A stretch of 64,000 nt of DNA from Hirudinaria manillensis. Taxonomy: Eukaryota; Annelida; Clitellata; Hirudinida; Hirudinidae. The notes under the pieces were generated by a model that was not told where the DNA came from, did no database searches, and worked only from the letters and a program-made list of their open reading frames with translations. Below, piece by piece: positions 13,101-32,116 of the stretch. The stretch is taken from positions 5,266,501 to 5,330,500 of the forward strand of contig CM067527.1 of the NCBI GenBank assembly GCA_034509925.1. The letters run 5' to 3'. Within the stretch, counting starts at the first letter, position 1. Every line of letters begins with the position of its first letter. The translations under genes and the position numbers were made by a program.

Positions 13101-16100
13101 GTGAATGTTATTCTTTATTGTCATTAGATCCAGTGCCAATGCAGGCCTAAAGACTTTTCTAACCTTCAAATGAAATAATTCCTTCTGGAAATTATTGTGC
13201 TGAATTGATACATTATTCACTAAGCTAATCAACAATGGGATTATATCAATTTTTTTTGTAATGGTTGAAACATGGCAATAATGTAGGATAAAGTGCTGGA
13301 AATAGCTGGTGATGCATATACAAATATTAGTGGATTAGGTGTCAATGGTAACATCCTCGAGCACCCATTTGTAACAACGGGCAGAATGATAAGGTCTGAC
13401 AAATGGGTGCCACGAAAATTGAAGATTAATTATGTTGATGTAATGAAGGTCTTTGAGGAATCTCTTATCACAAGCTGGCTACAACTTTGAAATTATGTCC
13501 AAAGAGCCCCCTCAACATTTTTAGAGTTCTTACATTGCAGAAGTTCATAATTCTAAGCTAGAATTATAAATAAACTGGCTTTTTACTGGAAACCTCATCC
13601 AGATTCTGATGATTCTTTTAACATTATAACCAAAAACTATTTGTTGTGAAAATTATTTGTTCATTGTTTTTATGAAATGTTATCGGAATTTCTGTAATGA
13701 CGATTATTTGACAGCTAGCGTATTCATCGTTATTTCCACAGATAATAATTCGGCATCGAACAGTTACCACGACGACAAGGACTCGGCGTATTTCGGTCGC
13801 GGCACGGCATCGCCGGGGAGTTACGGCGGAGAATACGGAGACGACAGTCTGTCTCAACATCCGCCTCCATATTCGGGGAGACCTTTGCAATCACCAGAAT
13901 ACTCAAACAGGCCCTTCCATAATTCTGAAAGGTGGATACTTAATCATTGATTTTGAGAGCTGCAATTCAACATCTCGATTATTTTTAGATTCGACATGAT
14001 ATCGCCGCATCACGAGGGAGTGACGGACGGCTCCTATGCCAGGTATCCTGTTCCTCCTCCTCCTTCCTATCGACCGCACAAGCATCTAAATGAACAATAT
14101 CCTCCTCAATTTGATCAAAGAAGAATGGGAGATAATTCAGGAGATGGCTATATGGCCCACCATGGTTAATAGATCAATTATAATTGGTTAATTAGATTGG
14201 TTATAATATTTTCTTTGTTCCACATCAAATCAATAACTGCACTGGTATTCTGCCTTTCAAGCATCTTGTTATGGAATTAAATTACATATGAGTGATAACT
14301 TTATTTTGCAATTAACTTCCAGGTGGATTTTGGTCTCCTCATCCACCACAGGCATTTGCCCAGCCTGCAAACTATCCATTTTATGGCCCACCTCCAGGAC
14401 ATTTTGGTCAAGGTCCATTTCCATCAAGATTTTCTATTAGGGCAGACATGGAAAGGGTACAGGTTAATTAACTTCCCACGCCGTGTGCATTCCGTTAAGA
14501 ATTTCATTTGAGACTAGAGTAATAATGTCACACGTGATAACAGGTTTACATGCCTTTTTTTATCTCAGAGGTTTTCATCTGTGGCGTGCCCTCCTGGTGT
14601 CAGAATGTTTTCATTCCCTCTTGGATCAGTGGAATCGATGAGAGTCAAATCTATTAAAAGGAAAAGACTATCTCAGAAAGAGATAGGTGAAGCATTATTA
14701 TAAGATTGAATATCGTTCTGTTTTTCAATTTGAATCTTACATTATTCAAGGTACCGTCGATCCTTGGAGACTGCTGATGTCCTTGAAATCTGGTTTGCTG
14801 TGCGAGGCTACTTGGGCTTTGGATGTGCTCATGATTTTGACAAGAGACGATCAAACTCATGCCAGTATTTGCCTTTCCAACATGCCTGGAATGTTGGAAG
14901 CTCTGGTTGAGCATTTCAAAAGATCACTCATTTCTATATTTCCAAAGTCTAAAGAGCAATTTGAAGATCTTGAGATATCGTCAGAAGTTCAAAGCCATTA
15001 TCATAATCAATTTAAAGAGCCTAAAACTGAGGATACAGAAGATTTTCTATTAGGGGGTTGTAGTTTTCACATCAAATCATCTGAAATATCTGAAATCATT
15101 GAGTTAGCAATTCAAAAAGGCAAGAAGCAGGTGGGCATACACTATTCAAATAAATTACCATGCAAGGAAGTACTGGAGGATTACAGAAACAAGGAATGGG
15201 ACTGTTACAAACATTTTGAAAGTTCTTCTTTTGATTGGCAGATGGGAAGGAGTGATACTTCCATGCACATTGTAGCTGCCAGTGCTGATGTAAATGAAAC
15301 CAGATCAGACAAGGACTCTGATGTTTGCAAGGGCAAGTTTTTTGGTCAAAAAGGACTCTCCTTGCATTCCAAGATCAGCAAAAATTTACCTTCTTGCAAC
15401 ATTAGTGATTATGATCTAAAAGAGGATAAAAACCTTCCCATCAAGAGTGTCAAAGCAAATGAAATAGAAGCCGGTTCGAGCGATGACAAAGGTTCAGGCG
15501 ATGAAATTGTTGATAGCAAAACGAATCGAGAAAACCCATGCGATTCGAAGCCCGCCAGAGATTTATCGGACCAAGCTGCCGATTTTGGAGATAAAGGAGA
15601 TCAAAGGATTGAATCACCTGTCTGTAATAGGAATGCAAGTTTGATAAAGGAGATGTCTGACATTAATTCCTTTGGAATTGATGGTTGTAGGTCTGCCACC
15701 TTCTCTTGTTCACAAATCGAGGCGGTCGTTGCTTCGTGTCTCGGAGATAGGGCGATTATTCCGACGGAAGCTAAGCACGACAAAGAGTTCAAAAGAATCA
15801 AAAGGAAACGAGAGGCATCCGTGGTCGCGTGGGACGAAGAAGTTTCGTTCCCCGACGAAGGTCCGCTTTGCTCTGCAGGTGAATCGAGAAGAGAATTGAC
15901 CACGAGGTGCCTATGTATATCGACCATTCTTCGTAACTTATCGTTCGTCCCTTCCAATGACGTAGAGATGTCCAAACATTGCGGTTTGATAATCATACTC
16001 GGTAAATTATTGAGACTCAAACATCATCATAACCTAAGAGAGTTATCGAGGAGATCAGATGGTAACATTGCAGACGACAAGAATAGCGTTCACGAGAATC

Positions 16101-17017
16101 GAAAAGAAGAAATTCCATCTCTCGAGAAAATCACGGACGACGTCGTATTTTGCGTCGAGAATGCAAAATACGATCGGGTTCCTAGCCTAGAGATGCCAAA
16201 CGATCTTGCGACGTGGAAAGACGAGAAGGGTGACGATTACGATTGCGATCTCAATGAAACTTATGAAGCTTGGTGGTGGCATGCAGTAGACACTCTCAGA
16301 GAAAATGCCCTTGTAATATTTGCAAATGTGTCAGGACAGCTCGACCTATCTTCCTTCCCTGAAGAAATTTGCATTCCAGTTTTAGATGGGCTTCTTCATT
16401 GGATGGTCTGTCAAGTTGGAAACCAAGACGATGATGAGCTGATGTCGTCTTGTTCCAATCCCCAATTCTACGTTGCACAACATTCCTCAGTATCGTTTAG
16501 ACGACTAGTCTTGGAAGCCCTTTGCAAGCTTTGTATATTGGACTCTAACGTGGACCTGTTATTGGCCGTGCCGCCATTTAGTAGAATGTTACTTCTTTTC
16601 ACGAGGCTCGTGAACCTCTTCGAAGAGAGGCAGCCCCTCGTTGTCAGAGAAATGGCAATTGGATTATTATCAAGACTTGTTCCAGCTGACCCGGTCGTGG
16701 CTCGAGCCTTAGCACTGCACAGGTCCTTCATCCCCTCCGTAATTGACTTCTTGGAAGCCAGCTTAGACGGACGAATTTCAACCCACGATGCCTCGCAACA
16801 CAATCCTCACTATCCCTTCCATCCCAATCCGAATGCAAACACCAGCGTCGACGTCCTGTACCGCGTGGCATCGATCTTGCGGCACATGTCCGAGGTGCCG
16901 GAAAACGAACCCCTTCTGACGCGTTATCAGCAGCGCCTCCTTCACCTGGTTACGTCTCCATCCCTGAACAGGACTGTCGCTTCTGTTCTATCGTCGGTTC
17001 TCACGTTATGTAGTTGA
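7190..17017 (+). CDS. ARID1: ARID1/BAF250 (Osa) SWI/SNF subunit
   Basis: Large DNA-binding subunit of canonical BAF (SWI/SNF) chromatin remodelling complexes. Fourteen exons join in frame to about 2022 residues: 7190-8065, 8174-8413, 10225-10387, 10468-10527, 10597-11796, 11862-11971, 12059-12160, 12492-12689, 12838-13075, 13741-13931, 13989-14164, 14323-14462, 14579-14686, 14751-17017. The N-terminal half is Ser/Pro/Gln/Tyr-rich low complexity, with a nine-Gln run opening exon 2. The ARID domain spans exons 8-9 (about residues 918-1045): KICEMGQEPDR, KQTIDLYSLYFLVRERGG, then TKNKKWRDVSSAL and LKKNYGKYIYPYECKFDRG. Exon 14 encodes the BAF250_C helical region: DPWRLLMSLKSGLLCEATWA, LTTRCLCISTILRNLSFV, WWWHAVDTLRENALVIFANV. 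The start is the first ATG of exon 1. No disruption was seen. Confidence 0.95.
9225..9720. other. CpG-rich island inside ARID1 intron 2
   Basis: A block of about 500 bases, visibly richer in G+C and CpG than the AT-rich intron around it. On the minus strand it carries an ATG-started 115-codon ORF (9639-9292), rich in Ala/Arg and ending VLSKIFAEPFSEA, of no recognised family. Overlapping ORFs in other frames are probably a by-product of the composition. Just upstream (about 9186-9217) an imperfect inverted repeat (actctacca / tggtaggagt) is followed by T5. It could be an internal promoter or CpG island, an inserted element, or a lineage-specific exon. Confidence 0.4.
13287..13490 (+). other. 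Orphan terminal-exon-like ORF in ARID1 intron 9
   Basis: Open for 67 codons directly after an acceptor-like AATGTAG and ending in TGA. An AATAAA signal follows at 13569-13574. The peptide (DKVLEIAGDAYTNISGLG ... KVFEESLITSWLQL) is not low complexity and is not part of ARID1. It has no ATG near its beginning, so it needs an upstream exon. It is out of phase with exon 9 but in phase with exon 8, whose splicing to it would give an alternative ARID1 end with a truncated ARID. Otherwise it may be the last exon of a nested gene, or a relic. Confidence 0.35.
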
Positions 17018-18286
17018 TGGCAAAGCTCTGTACAAAGCACTGACATTTTCGAATTTAACATTTAGTGTGCAGATCACGTATTAATTTGCATCCTGAAGTC
17101 TTGACTGTACCTTGTGGTATTGTTGCACAGTTGTTTTAGGATGCTACCTTGACTGTTAATTGTGGGTGATGTTGAACCATTAATTTCTACATTTAGATAA
17201 AGGGTAGAATAGTTAATGAAATCGAGTTGAGAACCTGCCGACCGTCCGGCGGTGAATGTTTGTTCGATTGAATCTGTTGATGACATGAGCCATTTCAAAT
17301 AAATAGTTTGACATCCATGCAGAGGCCTCAAGAACTGTTTGGTTGTCAGTCATTTGGATCTAATGGGTAGGGTCACTGGAATTCTTATCATTACATTTAA
17401 AATAAATAAAAGTGAATAACTGCAGTTCAGTATCCCCTGGTAAAAAGTTGTTTGGAATGTCGATTAGCTCAGTTTGCGATTAGCTGTGGCGTTAACATTA
17501 TGGGTTCTAATCAATATTACAGGATTAAACTTTCAGTTGTTAAATTTTGTGATGGAGTGCACAGTAAAGAGCACTGAAGAGGGAGATGGATGTCGCGGGG
17601 TCGAAAACTCGATGACAATTTTTGTTAAACGTGGTCAATGTAGCTAAAGACCTGCAAAAGCATGTTGGTGGAACCTGTATTTCTATGTTTCCGCGTTTCT
17701 CAAAATGGATATCCATCAAGATGGACGTCAGACTTTAAAGCGACTTTATTGCAAACATTTGCGTTGTATTCATTTGTTTGTACTCCCATTTATATTGAGA
17801 AGCTGATGTGATCACTTCATCGATTTATTGTAGCAAAAAAACGTTAATAAACTGGAATATATATTTTTTTAACCAAAAACAATAGCAAATAAAATTGTAA
17901 CTGTTTTGCGTGCTTATTATAATCAAACATTTGCCGCAAGGTGGCCTTTCGAAGACCCTAGCTTATTTTAAAGAATCCCCCATGAATTACAACAGCAGGT
18001 ACTGAATTGGTCAACAATAATAGTAAGTTAGCAGCATCAGTGTCACTTTCTTTTAAGTTTTGTACTTCAGAGTAACATCGATAGAAGTTGAGATTTAGTC
18101 GATGGTGAGAAAGCCTGGAGTCCAGAGTTTACCTTTGACTTTACGTTTAGAACTTTTATCAATTACTACTATATTTGGGTGATAAGCTTCTTGTTGTTGT
18201 CCTAAAACAATTAATAAGTTTCTTTAAAGATATACATATTCATTTATAACATTGAAATTTTTAGAAAAATATTAATGGCCAGTTAA
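17018..18286. other. ARID1 3' region and spacer
   Basis: Probable ARID1 3'UTR with AATAAA signals near 17297 and 17400, then spacer to the convergent bHLH gene. It contains the tRNA-like relic listed separately. No other feature seen. Confidence 0.5.
17458..17520 (+). pseudogene. tRNA-Ile-like degenerate relic
   Basis: GATTAGCTCAGTTTG matches a tRNA A-box/D-arm, and GGGTTCTAATC about 25 bases further resembles a B-box. The segment between (GTGGCGTTAACATT) recalls tRNA-Ile but is too short for a complete anticodon stem and variable loop. The 3' acceptor does not pair. A decayed tRNA or tRNA-derived SINE fragment is likely; chance similarity is possible. Confidence 0.3.
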
Positions 18287-18903
18287 TCAAACTTGCAGTG
18301 CCAAACCTTCACTTTCTTGACTAGTGGAAAGCAACGTCGATAAAAACCGAATATATTCTGCAGCTGATGTTAAGGTTCCCACTTTAGAATATTTTTTATT
18401 ATTCATTTTCGGGAGTTTGTTTTGGAGACACCAAAATGCTTCGTTTATGATTCTTAAACGCCTTCTTTCTCTTTCATTTGCAGCTTGCCTGAATTTCTTC
18501 TTTCTCAATAAGCGACTAGAATCTTTCTTATTATTGATTTCTTTTTCTGATTATGATATAAAAATAATATTTAAGCACAAGGTTATTTTCTTGTTCAGAT
18601 GTTTAGCCACATTTCGAAACGTTAACGCATATCTAACTTAGGGAAAGACCATTTAGTACGTTTTCTGCAGCATTATTATTCCATATTGGGTTCACACTTT
18701 CCTCGAAATTTTCCGCCAAATCCATCTGAATATGAAAAACATATTTAATTGATTCTTTCGGCAAAACAAAACCTTCCTACTTTCTTAGCTGTGATAAAAG
18801 GGTACTCTTTCCGTGCCTTTATTTCTGTGCCAGTTTTTGGAAAAAAATTGTGAACGCAATATTTATTATCTTCCACGTTTCCACGTACACAATAACTAAG
18901 CAT
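18287..18903 (-). CDS. Achaete-scute-like bHLH transcription factor
   Basis: Small bHLH protein, presumably nuclear and E-box binding. Three exons, 18903-18781, 18725-18650 and 18546-18287, join in frame to 152 residues. The C-terminal exon has the whole domain: basic region FRQAANERERRRLRIINEAF with the E-box-contacting Glu-Arg, helix 1, a short loop, and helix 2 with NKKYSKVGTLTSAAEYIRFL, closest to achaete-scute (NKK-SKV-TL-SA-EYIR). The protein ends a dozen residues after helix 2. The donor of exon 2 (GGTCTTTCC) is weak, so the N-terminal model is less certain; an ATG also opens exon 2. The Gly in SKVGTL, where relatives have Glu, and the basic region mark it as divergent. In ASC proteins the role is usually neural specification, which is only an inference here. 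Confidence 0.7.
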
Positions 18904-19929
18904 CTGATGAATTTTATCAGGTCCTAGGACATTAAAAAAAGTGCGTCGAATAAGCTGACGTAGCAACTTCTTGTAGAACTGGTTAAGTATTAGAGACGGA
19001 CTTGCATTATTTTATAAGCTCGGCAAATATACTTTATTATTGGAATTTCTTATCTAGCCGGCCGATAATTTTCATGTTAACGTAATCAACTACAAACATG
19101 GACTTCTAGATTTCGATAAACTGCGTAAACATTCTCGCGGGAGGTTTATCTCATGATTAATTGCGTTCTAACTGAATATGTCGTGTCAAGGATTTTGATC
19201 CACTCAATTAGTGCCGCCTCCTCTAAATTAAGCCTGCCAATCAACAAGATGTCAAACTTATCAGAGCTTAATCAAGTAACATGGCCGCAAATTTACATTT
19301 TTATTTAGCTGATCATTCAAGTGCCCTCTCTGAAGAGAAAGGTGTACTTGCTACTCGTGACAATTGATCAAAAGTGAACGACTAATCGAAATATTGTTTT
19401 GGAGCGAATACCTCCCAATTTCCACCTCCGATTATGGGTATAAACGATAACATCAATCTAATGATTACTAAACAGTAATGTTACACAATCATTGACCAGG
19501 GGCCATTACTGATCCATTAATATTTAGCTCCAATCACGCACTGGCAGTAATCTAAGCTTACTTAGTAATTAAGTGAACATCAATCTAGAAAATGATAAAA
19601 GTCTTCATAATTAAAGTGCTAATAGAGTATTTTCATACACCTATGTATTATTTCTCACAATTTTGTTCTGGTGGTAACTTTTGGAAATCCCTGACAATTA
19701 ACAAGAGAAGCTGGATTATTTCCGCCAAACGAAGTCAATACATAAAGCAAGAAAGCTAAAACATTCTTTGTTTCAAACCACTTGGAAAACATAAGCTCGA
19801 CCAATAAAAAATATTCAGGTACAACTTAATCAGACGTCTTATTATTCGGAAAATGAAAGTGGATTTATAAAATTGAAATTCTCAAATTAATAACAAAAAA
19901 GATATTGTAATCCAAACAGTTGCAGCAAA
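18904..19929. other. Spacer between bHLH and KAT7 genes
   Basis: AT-rich, with probable 5' sequences of the bHLH gene on the right of that gene and the 3' flank of KAT7. No ORF, RNA gene or repeat supported. Confidence 0.5.
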
Positions 19930-23459
<3,530 letters not shown>

Positions 23460-26451
23460 TGGAGAAGCTGCTGTTTCTTCTTCAGCGTACTTTGACAGCT
23501 AAAGTTCGTATAAGTAATTTTCTAAGCTCACGTAAATCAAGCATTCTTGAAAATATCGCATTTATGTTTAACATTAGTGATGGTAGTGACGTGATTTAAA
23601 AGCTCGACTGAGCTAAATATTTAAAAAGATTGTTGAACAATCCATAACAAAAAATTTAATGGGCTGACTCGTACTAACAGAAATCCTGCGCTTCGGCATA
23701 TTTATTTACGAGGGACCAATTTTTCTCAGATCAGAAATGTATGCATAGAATAATCTAACGCGCAAAAACAAACAATAGAAAGCTTGATTAAAGTAATTTA
23801 AATTATTGAAATATATATGTAATTCTTTTTGAAAATTTCTAGATATATGATTTAATTTCACAATGTGATATTTCTTAAGATTATTCGACAAGATGTTCCA
23901 CCTTAATGCCAAACGCAGGTGACCAAAAAGAAAAATCAAAACTGGCGGCAATTCCCCATTGAGGATTTGGTAATAAGATTCTATACATATTGGTCTTCCT
24001 GTCGAGGAATTTTTAAATTTAATGCGGCAAATGTTGTAATCCATTTCTATTTAATTGCTGCATGATTACATTAACTATCACTAAATCTAAATATTTTATA
24101 TTTGAACATAGTTAGTGACGAAACAAACTTGTAGAGATGGAATCTTCCAATTTTCCAAAGATTTATCTCTCTCTTTCTAACCAGAAATAAACAAATGTCG
24201 GTGTTATTGTAAATTAGAAATCTGATTCTATTTTAAAAATCTCTGAGTGGCTACTGCTCAGACTTTACTGACGTGGCGAATGGACGCGAAACGAATGGAG
24301 AAAGTAGTAATCTAATCAACAGAAAATGTATAAGAAGTTCCAGATTTTTTGACGGACCTTCCTATTCGAAAGATCCAAAAAATATGGAATGAATCACATA
24401 CCAAGACATCGTCAATGAAAAATGGTTTTCCGCTAAGTTTTCAAGGAAGAATTTTTTAAATATTTAGTAATAAGTAGGTCAATAATGGCCTTCACCTGTC
24501 ATTCAAAATATTTTTGTCATTCAAATAAAGATTTTAAGCATGGCGATCAGGGGAGGCAGGTTCAATCTACAAATTAATAATGTGTTTTGCCTTGTCTTGG
24601 TCCCTCCATCTGTTAAACTTTTCTTCTTTTCCAAATCCTCCCGCCGAAGTGTTCTAGATCCGCCTCTAGTTGCAGGTTCCACTGCACGCAGGAACTCTAA
24701 GTATTCGACTAATACGCTCTCTGCGTATTCTTCGATAAAGCGGAGCTTTAATACTTGGTAGATTTAGGGGGACGATAGGGCTGATTTAGTCACAAAGCAA
24801 CCGACCGATCTAGGTACCAACGAGCGTTACCCTTTTAAATCCACTCTTGGTAAGGAAGACACAAACAATTTGTAGAAATTAGTTAATATTCGGAAGTTTA
24901 TAGGAATTCCGACGCCCAAGATAGAGCGACCACTATCTATGGACATCACTTCAAATTCCTGCTCAATTTCCAGAATAATATTTTTAGCTTCGTACCAAGT
25001 CATGAGAGTTGTCGTTCTATACATAAGACATTGCTTTGAAAAATAATTGAAAATTTGTTTTTATCATGTATAATAAAAATTTTACTGTGTACAGTTTTGT
25101 TTTGTTTTTTGCACAAACTATACATAGTCGTTGTCCGTAACGAATGAAATCAATATTTCGTCATTGATATTGGACGAATACGCACTGTGGCATAAAGCGT
25201 TACATCCTAGTAACGGAGTTGCGATTAAAAACTTGATATTGTGCAAATATTAATAAAAAAAAAGAACAAAATATCTGCTTTATGGTGTATAAAACCTGGT
25301 TTTGGCTCCGTGTGTACATTTGCGCATATATTTGTTTGGACGAGGGACATATGAGTATCAATTTATGAATGAATGACATCGCGTATCGACAGCTTCGGTA
25401 ATTACATTTTATTTACGCTTTACGATAAACATCTGGGTTAGTTTGTTATGATCTGGATATGTTTTCAACACAAGAAGCTTAAATAATTTATATTTTGTTC
25501 CATCTTGCGCTATCCATATCTTCTACGTCCTAGTTTTTCTTCTGCGGTTTGCTGTGATGATGGTACCTGTATTTCGTGCGTTTCCAAAAGGAAATTTAAA
25601 TTATATTAAATAATCTATAGAAATGTCGCCGCATGGCGTCATAAATCTTAATTTGGATATTTTAAGAAATTAAATCCGAATTTGAAACTTGAAATTCTAA
25701 AATCCCGAAAAGGAATTCCTAGGATATTTCAGTACGAGTCAGATGCACCAAAAGTCCTCTAGAATCTTTTTTCTCAAAATTTACTCTGAAAAATACGAGG
25801 GAAAGACATGACTGCATTTAGATATTCTCTCGATAGTTTCAAACAAAGCACCGACTAACCCTGTCAATCATGTTTTGACGAGTGGAATGCGTCTGTCGGT
25901 TTGCTGTCGAGATAGGCAGCACAGTTTATGTTGTTCTGGTTTGAGAAACACAGAGAGTTGTTCATGACTTTCATATCAGTTTAACTCGGACAGAATTGAC
26001 GGCGGATTGACGTATTTAAAACTCATTTCATGATTTATTCGACGTAAATATTCCTTAGCGTGCACCAGATTTGCTTTCTCCCGACACTAATAGTGTCTAT
26101 CTAAGTGACAGTTGAAGTAATTGAAGTTTTGAAGATGTGTCAGTTACGTTGAAGGTATATACCTACGGCTCTTCACTTTGAGTATTCTCTTGGCGATGTA
26201 ACCGGATTCCAAAACAACTGGGCGGAGTCTAGATGATATGATTGACAGGTCCTCACATAATTTCGAATCACGGCTTGGTAAAAGTTTCACAAACACCTTC
26301 ATTTAGTGAATTCTGTCCAAATCAGTCAGAATTATTCTTGCAAAGTTTCGAAAGTCGAAGTAAATGTTATAAATCTTGCTTGATTCCCAAGGTGTGGAAT
26401 CTTGTGGAGATGGAGATGGAGAGAGGATGGACGGAAAATCTATCCATAGCG
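23460..26451. other. 3 kb gene-poor interval between KAT7 and SIX1/2
   Basis: The two flanking genes are divergently transcribed, so the interval holds both promoters and possibly enhancers. ORFs here (such as 24540-24761) show no family features. Around 24640-24720 lies a locally G+C-richer stretch with a ctagatccgcctctag palindrome that could be a dispersed-repeat fragment; this needs genome-wide counting. No RNA gene identified. Confidence 0.45.
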
Positions 26452-26455
26452 CTAA

Positions 26456-26462
26456 TATAAAA
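26456..26462 (+). promoter_or_regulatory. Probable TATA box of the SIX1/2 gene
   Basis: TATAAAA within AATATAAAAGG, about 255 bases upstream of the proposed SIX1/2 start codon. A transcription start would be expected near 26485-26495, giving a 5'UTR of roughly 220 bases. Supported only by sequence and position. Confidence 0.4.
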
Positions 26463-26714
26463 GGTGCTGTTGCGAGGTTGCAACGAGTTCTTCAAACTTT
26501 ATCGGTTCGGTGTTCGGGAATATTTTGTGTTTTTAAATAAATCGATTAACATCATTTGGAAAAGTGAAAAGCAAATGATCTGCTGATAACAAATTGAATC
26601 TTTTATAAACTGCTTTTTCTTCGGAGTTATGTAAATAGCTATTTAAGTAAATTCAATTGAATTTACTTCGGTGAGGTAGTTGAATGACTGTGAAGATTTG
26701 TTGGATGCCCAAGG

Positions 26715-30620
<3,906 letters not shown>

Positions 30621-31748
30621 TTTGAGTTTATGAATATCACAACTGCCATTTGACTTGTTTTCATGTTTGTTCTTAGACAGACTATTGTATATATTTATCT
30701 TTGTTACCATTTCAACAGGGTAATTATAACTCTACACCACATGTGTGATTGTGTAAACAGGGTACTTTCAAACATTGAATCACACATGTTTTTAGTCATC
30801 ACATTTGCATATTTTGTTATTCATAAAGGAGCTTCAAGAAAATTTTCATTTTACTTCTAAAGTTTTTTTTTTGCTGGTACTCAACAAATAATGCCTTTCA
30901 ATTGTGCCTTAATTTTTTCTTCAAAGTTAGCAATTCAGTTATGTACTTCATCAAATTTGTTTTGTCACTTTTTAATATAGGTTTCTGAGCTTCAAAATTT
31001 TTATTTTGTTTGATTTATGTGCATTTCTGAATATTTTTTTTATTAGTCTTTTTTTTGCTGTTGAAAGCAATTTCAATAAAGTTGTCCAATCAATAAAATA
31101 CTGCCTTCAAAGAGACAAAAAATATGTGAGATGTTTCTGTCTGTCACTCACGCATATACATATATATCAAGTTTTCTTTCAGCAATGATCCGAATATGTT
31201 ACAAATGCTGTTGCAATCGATATTAAAGTGACTTAAACGATAAGAAAGTCCGGTTCAGTTTGAAGAATGGTTTCAAGCCCTAATGACTACTATCGTCACA
31301 TAACCCAGTGAACATAACTTACATGGTAAGCAGATTTAACTACAGAACTGTTCTGCTCTTTTGTCCCAACCAGTCCCTAAGTAATGTCACATTCTTAGGA
31401 ATAGGTAATTTTAAAGAAGTGTTTGCATGTGATATTAGGACATATAATTTTGATTTATAATCAAGGGTAAAGGCCGGCTGCAAAACTGGAAAAGGAAGTC
31501 ATATTTCGACACCCTTATACGTCCTTTCATTTGAAGCGGTCCTATTGTCATACAAAGTTGTTTGAGCCAATCAGAATGGACTAGTATCTAAAATCGATCA
31601 AGAAAAATTTCCTTTGGAAAGCTACAAAATCGCAGAGGAAACTTCAATTTCGTGACAATTTTTAAAGGATTTATTTACAAAATCTTTTATATAATTCCAT
31701 GTTACTATATTTTAAGAATTAAAACTTAACTATTGTGTTAGCACTGCG
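30621..31748. other. SIX1/2 3' region and spacer
   Basis: T-rich sequence, probably including the SIX1/2 3'UTR, reaching the convergent small membrane-protein gene. No ORF with family features, RNA gene or repeat was identified. Confidence 0.5.
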
Positions 31749-32116
31749 TTAGTTATTACGAAAGTATTTGTAGTAGAAAAATGATACGTATAATGCAATG
31801 CCAATCGCAATACCTACCACGGCAAATAAAATTGCCCACTTCTTGTAGAGTTCACTATTTTCACCCAAAACAACAGAAAAAACTGAAATAAGACAAATTC
31901 AAGAGATGTATAAATCCATCAATTGAAATATTAAACGAAAGTCAACTCACTTAATAATATTGTAGCTATCAACCCAAAGATCGGAAATAATATTATGGAA
32001 ACTATAACAAGTAATAACACCAAAGGAAGTTCCATGTCTTCTAGCGCATTTTGATTTATATTTTTAGATGAGTTACTCGTCTTAGGTTTCGCTTGGCTTG
32101 GCCTGTCGGTTGTCAT
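31749..32116 (-). CDS. Small two-transmembrane protein, possibly CD225/dispanin-like
   Basis: Two exons (32116-31951 and about 31882-31749) join in phase to about 99 residues. The N-terminus (MTTDRPSQAKPKTSNSSKN) is polar and Ser/Lys-rich. A first hydrophobic helix, LVLLLVIVSIILFPIFGLIA, is followed by a short loop with LGENSELYKKW and a second helix, AILFAVVGIAIGIALYVSF. The protein ends YYKYFRNN. The layout (polar N-tail, two TM helices, Lys-Lys-Trp before TM2) resembles CD225/dispanin proteins, but the usual Cys and Trp-Pro-Leu-Gly signature is absent, so the assignment is tentative. The exon containing the ATG begins after an acceptor (TTTTACAG) close upstream, so a 5' noncoding exon is likely. 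Confidence 0.5.

Noticed and set aside
14654..16803. Several minus-strand ORFs under ARID1 exon 14
   Set aside because: They are antisense shadows of a long coding exon with clear BAF250_C homology.
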